Positions 1-8,972 of a DNA stretch of 64,000 bases are shown here, in pieces (position 1 is the stretch's first letter; each line of letters begins with the position of its first letter). The notes under the pieces are model-generated. The model saw nothing but the letters and a program-made list of their open reading frames with translations, was not told the DNA's origin and ran no database searches. This DNA is from Lentzea atacamensis (GTDB taxonomy: Bacteria > Actinomycetota > Actinomycetes > Mycobacteriales > Pseudonocardiaceae). A program made the position numbers and the translations under genes. Location: positions 70,811-134,810 of the forward strand of contig NZ_QLTT01000012.1 of the NCBI RefSeq assembly GCF_003269295.1, written 5' to 3'.

Positions 1-92
1 TTCAACAGGTGTGCGAGCCGGGGTCTCAGATACAAGTGCGGTCCAAGTTCGCGGGACGCTACTGTTCATCTGTGCCGCGAGATCGTGACTCC

Positions 93-1106
93 GTGGTTGA
101 CCGCGGCGCCGGGTGCCTCCTCGGCGGCGCTCTCGGTGATGCGCTCGGCGCGCCGGTGCAGTACCTCGGCTGGGCCGACATCCAGCGCGAACACGGCGCC
201 GAAGGTGTGCTCGCACCACCGAAGCCCGCGCTCTTCACCGACGACACCCAGCTGACGCTCTTCACCGCCGACGGCTACCTGCGCGCCTGGGTGCGCGGGA
301 AGCACACCGGCCAGTGGGAGCCGTCGGAGATGGTGTGGCACAGCTACCGGCGCTGGTTGATCACCCAGCAGCAACCGGCCCCCGAGCGGGGCGCGGTGGG
401 ACTGCTCGCAGACGAACGGCTGTACGAGAGCCGTTCGCCGGGTTTGACGTGCCTGCGCGCACTCGCCTCGGAAACCATGTCGACACCGCAGAACCCGCAC
501 AACGAGTCGTCCGGCTGCAACGGTGTCACCCGCACCGCGCCCGCCGGCTTCGCGCCGTCCGCAGCGATCGCGTACGACCTGGGCTGCCGGTTCGCGGCGA
601 TCACCCACGGCGGCACCGGTGGCTGGGTGTCCGGCGGTGCGCTGGCGTTGCTGATCCACTTGCTCGCGGTGAAGGGCAGGCCGTTGCGTGAGGCGATCGA
701 CCAGGTCATCGGCCGGGTGCTGCGCGACGACACGTACACGGCCACGGTGCTCACTCGCGCCGTGGTGCTGGCGGAGGAGCACGACGGCCAGTCGTCCGTG
801 CGCGTCGACCGGCTCGGCAGCGGCTGGACCGGTCCGGAGGCGCTGGCGATAGCGGTCTACACCGTGCTGACGCATCCGAAGCCGGTGCAGTTCGTGGACG
901 CGATGCGGGCTGCTGCCAACCACTCCGGTGGCAGCGACGCGACGGCGGCGTTGACGGGCAACGTGCTCGGCGCGCTGCACGGCACAGAAGCGCTGCCCCG
1001 CGACTGGCTGAGCGGCCTCGAGCTGGTGGACGTCCTCGACGAGATGGGCCGCGACCTCGGCCGGTCCGCGGTCAACCTCGAGTTCGACGAAAGCAAGTAC
1101 GTATGA
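93..1106 (+). CDS. ADP-ribosylglycohydrolase family protein
   Basis: Member of the DraG/ARH family, which removes ADP-ribose from modified proteins or small molecules using a binuclear Mg/Mn site. The N-terminal GALGDALGAP segment, FTDDTQLTLF (metal-binding TDD) and the C-terminal NHSGGSDATAALTGN segment with its metal-binding Asp are all visible. I placed the start at the in-frame GTG giving VVDRGAGCLLGGALG because family members begin just before this motif; an upstream GTG at 9 would add 28 residues that look unlike the family. No clear ribosome site supports either choice. About 337 residues, a normal single-domain length. The substrate cannot be read from sequence. Confidence 0.85.
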   Translation: MVDRGAGCLLGGALGDALGAPVQYLGWADIQREHGAEGVLAPPKPALFTDDTQLTLFTADGYLRAWVRGKHTGQWEPSEMVWHSYRRWLITQQQPAPERGAVGLLADERLYESRSPGLTCLRALASETMSTPQNPHNESSGCNGVTRTAPAGFAPSAAIAYDLGCRFAAITHGGTGGWVSGGALALLIHLLAVKGRPLREAIDQVIGRVLRDDTYTATVLTRAVVLAEEHDGQSSVRVDRLGSGWTGPEALAIAVYTVLTHPKPVQFVDAMRAAANHSGGSDATAALTGNVLGALHGTEALPRDWLSGLELVDVLDEMGRDLGRSAVNLEFDESKYV

Positions 1107-1304
1107 GCACGCTGCCGCTGATCACCGTTGCGGGAGAACAGGAACAGCCCACGGGGAGCGCTCCCGAATTCGCTCGTCCGCGGGCTGTTCCGCACGAGTA
1201 GTTGGTCGACAGCAGGCCGGGTCTTGCCCCGAGCGCGAGCTCCGATCCAGCTCTTGATCAACGAAATCCGTGCCCCGGAGTCAAGGCTCCGTTGGGCGGG
1301 CATG

Positions 1305-2045
1305 TTAACAGATGTGTACCGGAAGTCCAGGACTGGAGAACGCTCGACGATCTTCATCGACGATGAAGACCTCGCAGTCCTCCTGTGCGGCCGCCCACTC
1401 GATCCCGTCTCTGCCCAGCGCAAACGCTGCTGTGGCAGTGGTATCGGCGATCGCGAGGTCCTCGGCGAAAACCGTGACCGACAGAATTCCGGTGACGGGC
1501 TGACCGGTACGGCCGTCCAGGATGTGCTGACCGCGTTCGTACAACGCTGACGTGGCAACGGCTCCGTCCCGCACACCGAGCACGACGCAGAGCTGGTCGG
1601 CGATCTCGGGATGGCGAACGCCCACACGCCAAGGCTTTCCCGGTTCCGGCTCACCGGCCGTGACGACGTCGCCGCCCGCGTTCACGCAGTACGTCGACGC
1701 GCCGCCCTCGCGCAGGATGTCGGCGGCGCGCTGCACGGCCCAGCCCTTCACCACCGCGCACGGGTCGAGGCCGCGTCCCGGCACGTTGGCCGTGAACGCG
1801 CCGCCCGTCGACTCCTCGTACCAGTCGCACAGCGAGAGCACCTCGACCAGGTCCGGGGTGAGCTCATCCCTGGTGAGCTCACCCCGGTCCAGTCTGGACA
1901 CTTCACTGTCCGGCTTGAACGGCGAGAACTGGGCGTCCGCCTCCCTCAACCACGCGAACGCCCGCTCGGCCAGTGCGGCGTCCCCGTCACGCAGGTCCAC
2001 CGAGATCGGCAGGCCCATGATGTGCTCGACGCGCCGCACGGACAT
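1305..2045 (-). CDS. apbE: FAD:protein FMN transferase (ApbE family)
   Basis: Transfers FMN from FAD to a Thr/Ser of a target flavoprotein, outside the membrane in most systems. Seen: an HIMGLPISVDL start typical of the family, a KGWAVQRAADIL helix, the VNAGGD nucleotide/metal loop, HILDGRTGQPV, and a C-terminal ADTTATAAFALG metal-binding segment. 246 residues, slightly short. No signal peptide is obvious, so it may act on the cytoplasmic side or be exported in an unusual way. The preceding gene on this strand, whose stop codon directly abuts this start, carries an ApbE-type flavinylation motif, so substrate and enzyme are encoded together. Confidence 0.9.
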   Translation of the reverse strand: MSVRRVEHIMGLPISVDLRDGDAALAERAFAWLREADAQFSPFKPDSEVSRLDRGELTRDELTPDLVEVLSLCDWYEESTGGAFTANVPGRGLDPCAVVKGWAVQRAADILREGGASTYCVNAGGDVVTAGEPEPGKPWRVGVRHPEIADQLCVVLGVRDGAVATSALYERGQHILDGRTGQPVTGILSVTVFAEDLAIADTTATAAFALGRDGIEWAAAQEDCEVFIVDEDRRAFSSPGLPVHIC

Positions 2046-2540
2046 CTACTGAGCCCCGTCGATGGCGGCCTGCAGCGACTGCTTGTAGCCCTCGGAGGTC
2101 GCGGTCGCGCCGGACACCGTGTCGATGTCCGCGCTCTGCGCCTTGAGCGCCGACTCGCGCAGCAACGGCAGCGCCATCCTGGTCGGGTTGCTGTTCGGTG
2201 CCCGCAACGCCTTGACGTCGGTGATCTTGGTGCCCTGGAACGTGACCTGGACCTGCACGGTGCCTTCTGAGGTGTTCACCGCCGGACCGGACACGGTCCT
2301 GGCCTGGGCCTGCTGCTGTTGCTGCGGTTGGGTGGCCGGCGCGGATCCGGTCGCCTTGGGGGCGGAACCTGTCGTCTTCGGCGCGGAACCGGTGGTCTTG
2401 GGCGCGGCCTGGGTCTGCTGCGGGGTTTCCGGCGCGGCGACCTCGGTGAGCTCGCCCTCGTGCGCGGCACCCGGCGAGTACAGCCACACCGGCACCAGGC
2501 CGGCCACGCTCAGCGCCAGAACGGGAATTGCCCTCTTCAC
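2046..2540 (-). CDS. Membrane-anchored FMN-binding domain protein
   Basis: Small extracytosolic electron carrier. An N-terminal hydrophobic segment (residues about 4-25) can act as signal or anchor. It is followed by a low-complexity linker with three near-identical units (TTGSAPK type) and a Gln run, then an FMN-binding domain ending in DTVSGATATSEGY, which contains the SGAT-x-(T/S) motif that ApbE enzymes flavinylate. It sits between the flavocytochrome gene and apbE on the same strand, which fits a chain from cytosolic NAD(P)H through the flavocytochrome to this covalent FMN. The final acceptor is unknown. Confidence 0.85.
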   Translation of the reverse strand: MKRAIPVLALSVAGLVPVWLYSPGAAHEGELTEVAAPETPQQTQAAPKTTGSAPKTTGSAPKATGSAPATQPQQQQQAQARTVSGPAVNTSEGTVQVQVTFQGTKITDVKALRAPNSNPTRMALPLLRESALKAQSADIDTVSGATATSEGYKQSLQAAIDGAQ

Positions 2541-2554
2541 GTCGTCGAACCCTC

Positions 2555-3913
2555 TCAGTTGGCCAGCGCGAAGCGCTCGGCGTGGACCTGGTTGCTGGGC
2601 ACTCCCAGTTCGGAAAGGCTCTGCACCACGGCGTTGGTCATGCCGTTCGGGCCGCAGATGAAGACGTCGCGCTCCTCCACGTCCGGCACCAGCGCGACGA
2701 TGTTGTCCGGACCGAGCAACGGGCCGTTCGCGGTGATGGTCTTCGAGGAGCCGGTGACCAGGCGCAGCACCGCGCCCTTGGCCCTGGCGAGGCCTTCGAT
2801 CTCGTGCAGCAGCACGGCTTCACGCGGGTCGGTCACCCGGTACAGCACCACGACGTGGCCCTTGATCTCCTCCAGCAGCGCGCGGATCGGCGTGACGCCG
2901 ACACCGCCCGCGACGAGGAGCGCGTTGGGCTTGGTCTGGTGCATGGTCGTGAAGGCGCCGTACGGACCCTCGGCGAACACGCGGGTGCCGACCGCGATGT
3001 TGCGGATGTCCGCGCTGCCTTCGCCCAGAGCCTTCGCGGTGAGCCGCAGGTACTTGCCGTTCGGCGCCGCGGACAGCGAGAACGGGTTGGCCTGCCACCA
3101 GCGGTCCTTGGTGAGGAAGCGCCACAGGAAGAACTGCCCGGCCTTGGCGCCCAGCCGGTCGAGGTCCTTGCCCTCGATGTAGACCGAGACCACGTTGTGC
3201 GCCTCCGGCACGACCGCGGCGACCCGGAACTGGTGGCGCCAGTTGCGCCAGAAGGGGAGCACCAGCCGTCCGATCACGACTGCCCCGATGGCGAACGCCC
3301 AGAGACCCCACCAGTAGCCGGTGGCGAGCGCGGACTTGCGGAACGTGCTGCCGACCGCGATCTGGTGCGTGAACGCGAGGAAGATCGCGATGTAGGTGTA
3401 CAGGTGGATGAAGTGCCAGGTCTCGTAGGCCAGCTTGCGCCGCGCGAACCGGGCGGAGACCACGCCGACGACCATGATGATCGCCCACGCCACCAGCGCG
3501 CGGAGGATGCCCTCCAGCTCGGTGGCCTGGCGGACGATCTCGGCGATCGGCCCGTCGGCGCCGGCGTTGCCGAACGCGATGAAGGTCAGGTGGCCGACGA
3601 GCATCCAGAAGATCGTGAAGCCGACCCAGCGGTGCCACGAGGTGAGCTTGTCCATGCCCAGCCGGCGGTCGAGCCAGGGCAGCCTCGCGACGAGCAGCAG
3701 CTGGAACGCCATCGCGAGCGCGCCGTAGAGACCGGTCAGCCTGCCGAAGTTGACCAGCTTGTTCGACCCGACGCCCGCAGCGTTGAACAGGTAGGTCACG
3801 AACGCCGCGTTGGCCAGGAGGAACACGTAGAGGCCGGCTTTGGCCAGCACCTTGTGCGGCGTCGCACGACCGGCCGCGGCCGGTCGCACGGGTTGCTGCA
3901 GGGTGGTCGTCAC
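2555..3913 (-). CDS. Ferric-reductase-like transmembrane flavocytochrome
   Basis: Predicted membrane NAD(P)H oxidoreductase passing electrons across the membrane. The N-terminal half has about six membrane segments with paired His residues (TSWHRWVGF, MLVGHLTF, WHFIHLYTY, LAFTHQIAVG) suited to heme binding. The C-terminal half is a ferredoxin-reductase-like module with FAD site NPFSLSAAP, LLVAGGVGVTPIRAL and the terminal FICGPNGM NAD(P) motif. I chose the GTG at 3913 (VTTTLQQ) because GAGGAG lies six bases upstream; a further upstream start adds 25 unconvincing residues. First gene of the three-gene flavin electron-transfer set, divergent from the two-component system. Confidence 0.85.
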   Translation of the reverse strand: MTTTLQQPVRPAAAGRATPHKVLAKAGLYVFLLANAAFVTYLFNAAGVGSNKLVNFGRLTGLYGALAMAFQLLLVARLPWLDRRLGMDKLTSWHRWVGFTIFWMLVGHLTFIAFGNAGADGPIAEIVRQATELEGILRALVAWAIIMVVGVVSARFARRKLAYETWHFIHLYTYIAIFLAFTHQIAVGSTFRKSALATGYWWGLWAFAIGAVVIGRLVLPFWRNWRHQFRVAAVVPEAHNVVSVYIEGKDLDRLGAKAGQFFLWRFLTKDRWWQANPFSLSAAPNGKYLRLTAKALGEGSADIRNIAVGTRVFAEGPYGAFTTMHQTKPNALLVAGGVGVTPIRALLEEIKGHVVVLYRVTDPREAVLLHEIEGLARAKGAVLRLVTGSSKTITANGPLLGPDNIVALVPDVEERDVFICGPNGMTNAVVQSLSELGVPSNQVHAERFALAN

Positions 3914-4029
3914 GGCGAGCTCCTCGGTCAGGCGGTCGGGTCGGTCGTTCTCGATCCTTGGCTCCCGAGCTGTGCACCCGCTTTGCACGGGCTGTCGACT
4001 TCCTGTCGATCGAGCGAGGGGGCCATCAG

Positions 4030-4746
4030 GTGACGCACCATGAGCACGTGGACAAGGGGAACTCGGTTCGATTGCTCGTCGTGGACGATGAGCCGCACAT
4101 CGCTGACCTGGTCGCGACGGTCGCCCGGTACGAGGGCTGGCAGGCCGCGACAGCGCTCAACGGCGAGGACGCGCTCAGAGAGGCAGCCGAGTTCCAGCCG
4201 GACATCGTCGTGCTCGACCTCATGCTGCCTGACCTGGACGGATTCACCGTTCTTGATCGGATGCGGGCGGCCGGTGCGATGGTCCCGGTGGTGTTTTTGA
4301 CGGCTCGTGACGGCACCGCGGACCGTGTGGCGGGTCTCACTCGCGGCGGCGACGACTACCTCGTCAAGCCGTTCTCGGTCGAGGAGCTGATGGCCCGGCT
4401 CCGTGCCGTGCTGCGCCGCTCGACGGGTCCGTCGTGGAAGCGTTCCGTGTTGAAGGTGTCCGACCTCGTGATGGACGAGGACACGCGTGAGGTCCGTCGT
4501 GGCGGCAAGCTCGTGACGCTGACACCGACGGAGTACGAGTTGCTCAGGTACCTGATGCGCCGCTCACCGGCCGTGCTGACCAAGGCCCAGATCCTCGACC
4601 ACGTGTGGGAGTACGACTTCGGCGGCCGCTCGAACGTGGTCGAGCTGGTGATCTCCCACCTGCGTCGCAAGCTCGACGACGGCCGCGAGCCGTTGATCCA
4701 CACCGTGCGCGGTGTGGGGTACGTGCTCCGCCGAGCAGCCGAATGA
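4030..4746 (+). CDS. OmpR/PhoB-family response regulator
   Basis: DNA-binding response regulator. Receiver domain: LLVVDDEPH acidic pocket, phospho-acceptor Asp in IVVLDLMLPDLDG, switch Thr in FLTARDG, Lys in LVKPFSVEEL. C-terminal winged helix: LTPTEYELLRYLMR and VVELVISHLRRKLDDG to the HTVRGVGYVLR end. The GTG at 4030 has an AGGGGG ribosome site seven bases upstream; a GTG at 4048 is the alternative. The stop overlaps the kinase start as ATGA, so the two are translationally coupled. Divergent from the flavocytochrome operon, which is a reasonable but unproved target. Confidence 0.92.
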   Translation: MTHHEHVDKGNSVRLLVVDDEPHIADLVATVARYEGWQAATALNGEDALREAAEFQPDIVVLDLMLPDLDGFTVLDRMRAAGAMVPVVFLTARDGTADRVAGLTRGGDDYLVKPFSVEELMARLRAVLRRSTGPSWKRSVLKVSDLVMDEDTREVRRGGKLVTLTPTEYELLRYLMRRSPAVLTKAQILDHVWEYDFGGRSNVVELVISHLRRKLDDGREPLIHTVRGVGYVLRRAAE

Positions 4747-6140
4747 AGCCCCTCAGCCAATGGCGCCTGGGTACGCGTCTCGCCCTCGGTCTCGGTGCAC
4801 TGGCCCTCGCGGTGTTCCTCGTCGTCGGCACGATCCTGGTCGTCTCGATGCAGTCGTTCCTGGACACCCAGCTCGACAAGCAGATGCAGATCAGCCAGAC
4901 GAACGCCGCCGACGAGGTGCGGTACCACGAGGACGTCACCAAGATCCCGCAAGGCTGGTACTCGGTCGTCTACAAGGTCGAGAACGGCGAGCTCCGGCCG
5001 AAGGGCGGTGAAGCGCCGAAGGACCGCGAGGAGATGGACGACCTGGCCAAGAAGGCGCTCACCACCGAGGTGATGAGCACCGACTACCTGCGCGACGAGG
5101 GGAAGTTCAGGCTGCGCGCGTGCCCGATCGTCAACAACGAGATCGTGCTGGTCAGCGCCGCCCCGATGCAGGACCTCGACAACACGTTCCGGCAGCTCGT
5201 CACGGTCTGCGTGATCGCATTCGTGCTCGCGTTGGTCGGCCTCGTCGTCGGTGGCAAGGCACTGCTGCGCAAGGGCCTGCGCCCGTTGTCGGACATGGCG
5301 AACACCGCGCACGACATCGCCTCGCACGACCTGACCGACTCCTCCCGCCTGGCGGTGCGCGCGGACAGCAACGGCGGCGGCGTCGAGGTCGACGAGCTGC
5401 GTGAGGCGTTCAACAAGATGCTCGCGCACATCGACACCTCTCTGGCCGCACGCACGGTGGCAGAGCAACGGCTCCGGCGGTTCATCGCCGACGCGTCACA
5501 CGAGCTGCGCACGCCGTTGACGTCGTTGCGCGGCTACGCGGACCTCTTCCGGTACGCGGCGGCCAACGAGCCGGGCGAACGCGAGAAGCACCTGGAGAAG
5601 CTGCGCTCGGAGGCGGCGCGGATGAGCGTGCTGCTCGACGACCTGCTGTTGCTGGCACGCCTGGACTCCGCGGAGTCCGAACCGCCGCTGCGTCTGGAGG
5701 AGCTGGACCTGGCGGTGATCGCCGAGGCCGCGGCAGACGCGTTCCGCGCGGCCCGTCCATCGCACTCGTTGGAGGTCGACGCCGACACGGTGACCATGCG
5801 CGCGGACGCAACCCGGCTGCGGCAGGTCCTCGACAACCTGCTGACCAACGCCGCGGTACACACGCCTGCCGGGACGTCGGTGTCGTTGCAGGTCACGGCA
5901 TCGGACGGCTGGGCGGTGGTGAAGGTGAGCGACACCGGGCCCGGCATCGCGGACGCCGACCAGGAGCGGATCTTCGACAGGTTCTACCGCGTGGACGACT
6001 CGCGAACCCGCCAGCGCGGTGGCAGCGGCCTCGGTCTCGCCGTGGTGCAGTCGCTGGTGCAGGCCCACGGCGGCACGATCGAGCTGACCAGCAGGCCGGG
6101 GGCGACAGTGTTCACGATCCGTCTCCCCCGGCGGCTGTAG
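4743..6140 (+). CDS. Two-component sensor histidine kinase
   Basis: Membrane sensor kinase of 465 residues. Two transmembrane segments (near residues 14-36 and 157-180) bracket an extracytoplasmic sensor region. A HAMP linker follows, then HisKA with FIADASHELRTPLTSL (phospho-acceptor His) and the ATPase domain with NLLTNAAVH (N box), DTGPGI (G1) and GGSGLGLAVV (G2). The start ATG overlaps the regulator's stop. The stop codon lies in the first copy of a 12-bp tandem duplication. The signal sensed is unknown; the divergent electron-transfer genes make a redox, metal or envelope signal possible. Confidence 0.92.
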   Translation: MKPLSQWRLGTRLALGLGALALAVFLVVGTILVVSMQSFLDTQLDKQMQISQTNAADEVRYHEDVTKIPQGWYSVVYKVENGELRPKGGEAPKDREEMDDLAKKALTTEVMSTDYLRDEGKFRLRACPIVNNEIVLVSAAPMQDLDNTFRQLVTVCVIAFVLALVGLVVGGKALLRKGLRPLSDMANTAHDIASHDLTDSSRLAVRADSNGGGVEVDELREAFNKMLAHIDTSLAARTVAEQRLRRFIADASHELRTPLTSLRGYADLFRYAAANEPGEREKHLEKLRSEAARMSVLLDDLLLLARLDSAESEPPLRLEELDLAVIAEAAADAFRAARPSHSLEVDADTVTMRADATRLRQVLDNLLTNAAVHTPAGTSVSLQVTASDGWAVVKVSDTGPGIADADQERIFDRFYRVDDSRTRQRGGSGLGLAVVQSLVQAHGGTIELTSRPGATVFTIRLPRRL

Positions 6141-6162
6141 TCACTCCGACAGTCACTCCGAC
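6139..6162. repeat. 12-bp perfect tandem duplication
   Basis: AGTCACTCCGAC occurs twice back to back. The first copy carries part of the histidine-kinase stop codon, and each copy carries a potential stop codon for the convergent aldo/keto reductase, giving that gene two in-frame stops 12 bases apart. It looks like a slippage duplication exactly between two convergent genes. Confidence 0.9.
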
Positions 6163-7181
6163 TGGGAGCTCGTCGCCCAGAGGTCGATCCCGGACTCGAC
6201 GGCGTACTTGTCGATCTCGGCGAGCTCGTCGTCGGTCAGCGGCGGCGCCTGCAGTGCCGCGAGGTTCTGCTCCAGCTGCCCGACCGACGAGGCGCCGATC
6301 AACGCCGACGTGACGCGCGGGTCGCGGATCGTCCACGTCAGCGCGAGCTGGGCCAGCGACTGGCCACGCGACTTCGCGATGTCGTTCAGCGCACGGATGC
6401 GGCTGAGGTTCTCCTCGGTCAGCAGGCTCGTCGACAGCGACTTGCCCTGCGCCGCACGGGAGTCCGCCGGCACGCCGTCGAGGTAGCGGTCGGTCAGCAT
6501 GCCCTGCGCGAGCGGCGAGAACGCGATGCAGCCCGCGCCGACCTCCTCCAGCGCGTCCAGCAGCTCCGGCTCGATCCAGCGGTTGAGCATCGAGTACGAC
6601 GGCTGGTGGATCAGCAACGGCACACCGGCGCTCCGCAGCAGCTCGGCCGCCTCACGCGTCTTGGTCGGCGAGTAGGACGAGATGCCCACGTAGAGCGCCT
6701 TGCCCTGCTGCACCGCGGACACGAGCGCGCCCATCGTCTCCTCGAGCGGCGTCTCCGGGTCGAACCGGTGCGAGTAGAAGATGTCCACGTAGTCGAGGCC
6801 CATCCGGGTCAGCGACTGGTCGAGCGAGCTCAGCAGGTACTTGCGGCTGCCCCACTCCCCGTACGGCCCCGGCCACATGTCGTAGCCGGCCTTGGTCGAA
6901 ATGACGAGCTCGTCGCGGTACGGCCTGAGATCATCCTTCAGGATCTGCCCGAACGTGATCTCCGCCGAACCGTACGGCGGGCCGTAGTTGTTGGCGAGGT
7001 CGAAGTGCGTGACTCCGAGGTCGAACGCCCGCCGCGCGATGCCGCGACCCAGCTCGTACGGCCGGTCGCCGCCGAAGTTGTGCCACAGGCCGAGCGAGAT
7101 GGCAGGCAGCTTGAGACCGCTGCGGCCCGTCCGCCGGTACGTCATCTGGTCGTAGCGCGCGCTATCCGCGAGGTAGGACAT
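6153..7181 (-). CDS. Aldo/keto reductase (YghZ-like)
   Basis: NADPH-dependent oxidoreductase closely resembling E. coli YghZ (L-glyceraldehyde-3-phosphate / methylglyoxal reductase group). Seen: RRTGRSGLKLPAISLGLWHNFG, catalytic THFDLANNYGPPYGSAE (Asp, Tyr), KAGYDMWPGPYG (Lys), YVDIFYSHRFD (His) and the C-terminal cofactor segment SALIGASSVGQLEQNL. The start ATG gives MSYLADSARYDQ, matching the YghZ N-terminus (MVWLANPERYGQ), so I prefer it over the internal ATG at 7145. 342 residues. It overlaps the start of the divergent gene by two bases, so the two genes share a very compact promoter region. Confidence 0.88.
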   Translation of the reverse strand: MSYLADSARYDQMTYRRTGRSGLKLPAISLGLWHNFGGDRPYELGRGIARRAFDLGVTHFDLANNYGPPYGSAEITFGQILKDDLRPYRDELVISTKAGYDMWPGPYGEWGSRKYLLSSLDQSLTRMGLDYVDIFYSHRFDPETPLEETMGALVSAVQQGKALYVGISSYSPTKTREAAELLRSAGVPLLIHQPSYSMLNRWIEPELLDALEEVGAGCIAFSPLAQGMLTDRYLDGVPADSRAAQGKSLSTSLLTEENLSRIRALNDIAKSRGQSLAQLALTWTIRDPRVTSALIGASSVGQLEQNLAALQAPPLTDDELAEIDKYAVESGIDLWATSSQSE

Positions 7182-8910
7182 GGTGCCCACAATGTCACGT
7201 CCTAGTGAGACAGAGCAGGACATGAAACGGGCCGCCGAGGCGGGCGAGATCCTCCACCTCGGTCGTCGCCATGACAACCTGCTGCGCGCCGAAGTGATCC
7301 GCGACCTGGTGCGGGCGGACGGCCTCGACCCGCGCGGCATCCGGGTGCGCGGCGCGCGGATCACCGGCGAGCTCGACCTGCGCAACATCGAGACCTCGGC
7401 GTCGCTGGAGCTGGACGACAGCATCTTCGAAGAACAACTGTGGCTTTGCGACACGAGCCTGCCCACGTTGACCCTCGACGGTTCCGCGCTGCCGAGGCTC
7501 AACGCGGAAGGCCTCCGCACGCGCTACTTCGGGATGAGGGAGGCCCGCTGCACAGGAGTCGTCGACCTCGACAACGCGCGCATCGACGGCACCCTGTTCC
7601 TCCACGACACCAGCATGTCGACGTTCTACGGCAACGGCCTGCACGTCAGAGGTCACGTGCAGGCCGACGGGCTGTACGTCCACTCCGACCACGTGGGCAG
7701 CGCGCTCTGGCTCGACAGCTGCGACATCGGCGGTGATCTGCAGCTCGAAGGTGCGGTGATCGACAACGCGGCGGGAATGGGTCTGGTCGCCAACAACGCG
7801 AAGATCGGCGGGGACATCCAGCTCAACTCGATCTTCATCAGGGCCGGCGGTGAGGGTGCCGCGGTGCTGCTGATCGACGCCACGGCAGGCGGCCTGCGGA
7901 TGAAGGGAGCGGTGCTGCGCAGCGCCGGGGACACCTCGCTCTGCCTCGACGGCGCGCAGTTCCGGCAGGAGGTGCGGCTCGTAGAAGGATTCGACGCCCT
8001 CTCGCAACGCGCCGCCCACGGCACGATCCGCATGGTCGACACGAAGGTCGGCGCCGGCCTGATCATCAACGGTTCGCTGCGCAACCGTGACGGCCAGGCG
8101 TTGCTGGTGCACAAGACGACCATCGGCGCGAGCATCACCTTCACCAGGACCGAGGTCGAGGCGGACAGCCCGCTGGCCGCGGTGGAGATCAGCGACACGG
8201 GTGTCAGCGGCGAACTCGTCTTCCGGCCCGAGAAGTTGATCAACCACGGCAGCGGCTACGAGCTCGCCCTGCTCGGCACCAGGGTCGGGGACGCGCTGGC
8301 TCTCGACGTCAGCGAGCTGCTCGAGGCCGAGATCTTCACCGCGTCGGTCGACGGCCTGACCTATCCGGAACCGCCTGACGACACCGACGCATGGCTCACG
8401 ATGCTGCGCCATCACTCGTTCAGCTATCACGCCCAGCCGTACCAGCAGCTCGCCGCCGTGCACCGCGCCGCCGGACACGAACACACCGCCCGCAAGGTCC
8501 TGATCGCGCAGCAGAAGGACCTGCGGCACCGCGGCGACCCCGGCAACAAGCTCTGGCACTGGTTCCTCGGCGTCACGCTCGGCTACGGCTACAAACCCTC
8601 CAGAGCGGTCGCCGGACTGCTCGCCGCGTTCCTGCTCGCGGTCTGTCTCGTGTGGACAGCGGGCGCCCACAACGGCTTGTCACCGGCCAAAGATCGCCCA
8701 GCTGACGCCTGTTCACCGGTGAATAGAATCAGTCTTGCGGCGGATCTCGCGATCCCGCTCGTCAAGTTCGGCGGCTCACCGAGGTGCGAACTGGCGAACG
8801 GACCAGCCGGGCAGTGGGCGACCGGAGCAGGGTGGGTGGTGCAGATCCTGGGGTGGTCGTTCGCCACGCTGAGTGTCGCGGGCTTTACCGGACTCGTCCG
8901 CAAAAGCTGA
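7180..8910 (+). CDS. Large repeat-containing protein with C-terminal membrane segments, function unknown
   Basis: 576 residues. The first about 400 residues contain repeated runs of the kind LDLRNIETSASLELDDS, DGTLFLHD, GGDLQLEGAVI and GGDIQLNSIFI, in which hydrophobic residues recur every few positions. This suggests a right-handed beta-helix related to pentapeptide-repeat folds. A charged region follows (AAGHEHTARKVLIAQQKDLRHRG), then two hydrophobic segments (AGLLAAFLLAVCLVWTAG and a last one near the C-terminus). Similar actinobacterial proteins are often labelled membrane-associated oxidoreductase, but no redox motif is visible. The ATG at 7180 has GAGG six bases upstream; an ATG at 7192 is possible. 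Confidence 0.75.
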   Translation: MVPTMSRPSETEQDMKRAAEAGEILHLGRRHDNLLRAEVIRDLVRADGLDPRGIRVRGARITGELDLRNIETSASLELDDSIFEEQLWLCDTSLPTLTLDGSALPRLNAEGLRTRYFGMREARCTGVVDLDNARIDGTLFLHDTSMSTFYGNGLHVRGHVQADGLYVHSDHVGSALWLDSCDIGGDLQLEGAVIDNAAGMGLVANNAKIGGDIQLNSIFIRAGGEGAAVLLIDATAGGLRMKGAVLRSAGDTSLCLDGAQFRQEVRLVEGFDALSQRAAHGTIRMVDTKVGAGLIINGSLRNRDGQALLVHKTTIGASITFTRTEVEADSPLAAVEISDTGVSGELVFRPEKLINHGSGYELALLGTRVGDALALDVSELLEAEIFTASVDGLTYPEPPDDTDAWLTMLRHHSFSYHAQPYQQLAAVHRAAGHEHTARKVLIAQQKDLRHRGDPGNKLWHWFLGVTLGYGYKPSRAVAGLLAAFLLAVCLVWTAGAHNGLSPAKDRPADACSPVNRISLAADLAIPLVKFGGSPRCELANGPAGQWATGAGWVVQILGWSFATLSVAGFTGLVRKS

Positions 8911-8932
8911 CGAACCGTCACGTCGAAATGAG

Positions 8933-8964
8933 ACGAGGGCCCGCCCACCTGGGCGAACCCTCGT
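8933..8964. terminator. Bidirectional hairpin between tRNA-Thr and the upstream gene
   Basis: ACGAGGG pairs with CCCTCGT, enclosing a second CGCCC/GGGCG stem around a four-base loop. It has no T tract, but it lies just beyond the 3' ends of both convergent genes. Confidence 0.6.
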
Positions 8965-8972
8965 TGGACAAG

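Noticed and set aside
1128-1550. 140-codon plus frame after the ADP-ribosylglycohydrolase
   Set aside because: It overlaps the 3' part of apbE on the other strand and has no domain or ribosome site.
2528-4033. 501-codon plus-strand frame opposite the flavocytochrome
   Set aside because: Low-complexity Asp/Glu/Arg translation typical of antisense high-G+C frames.
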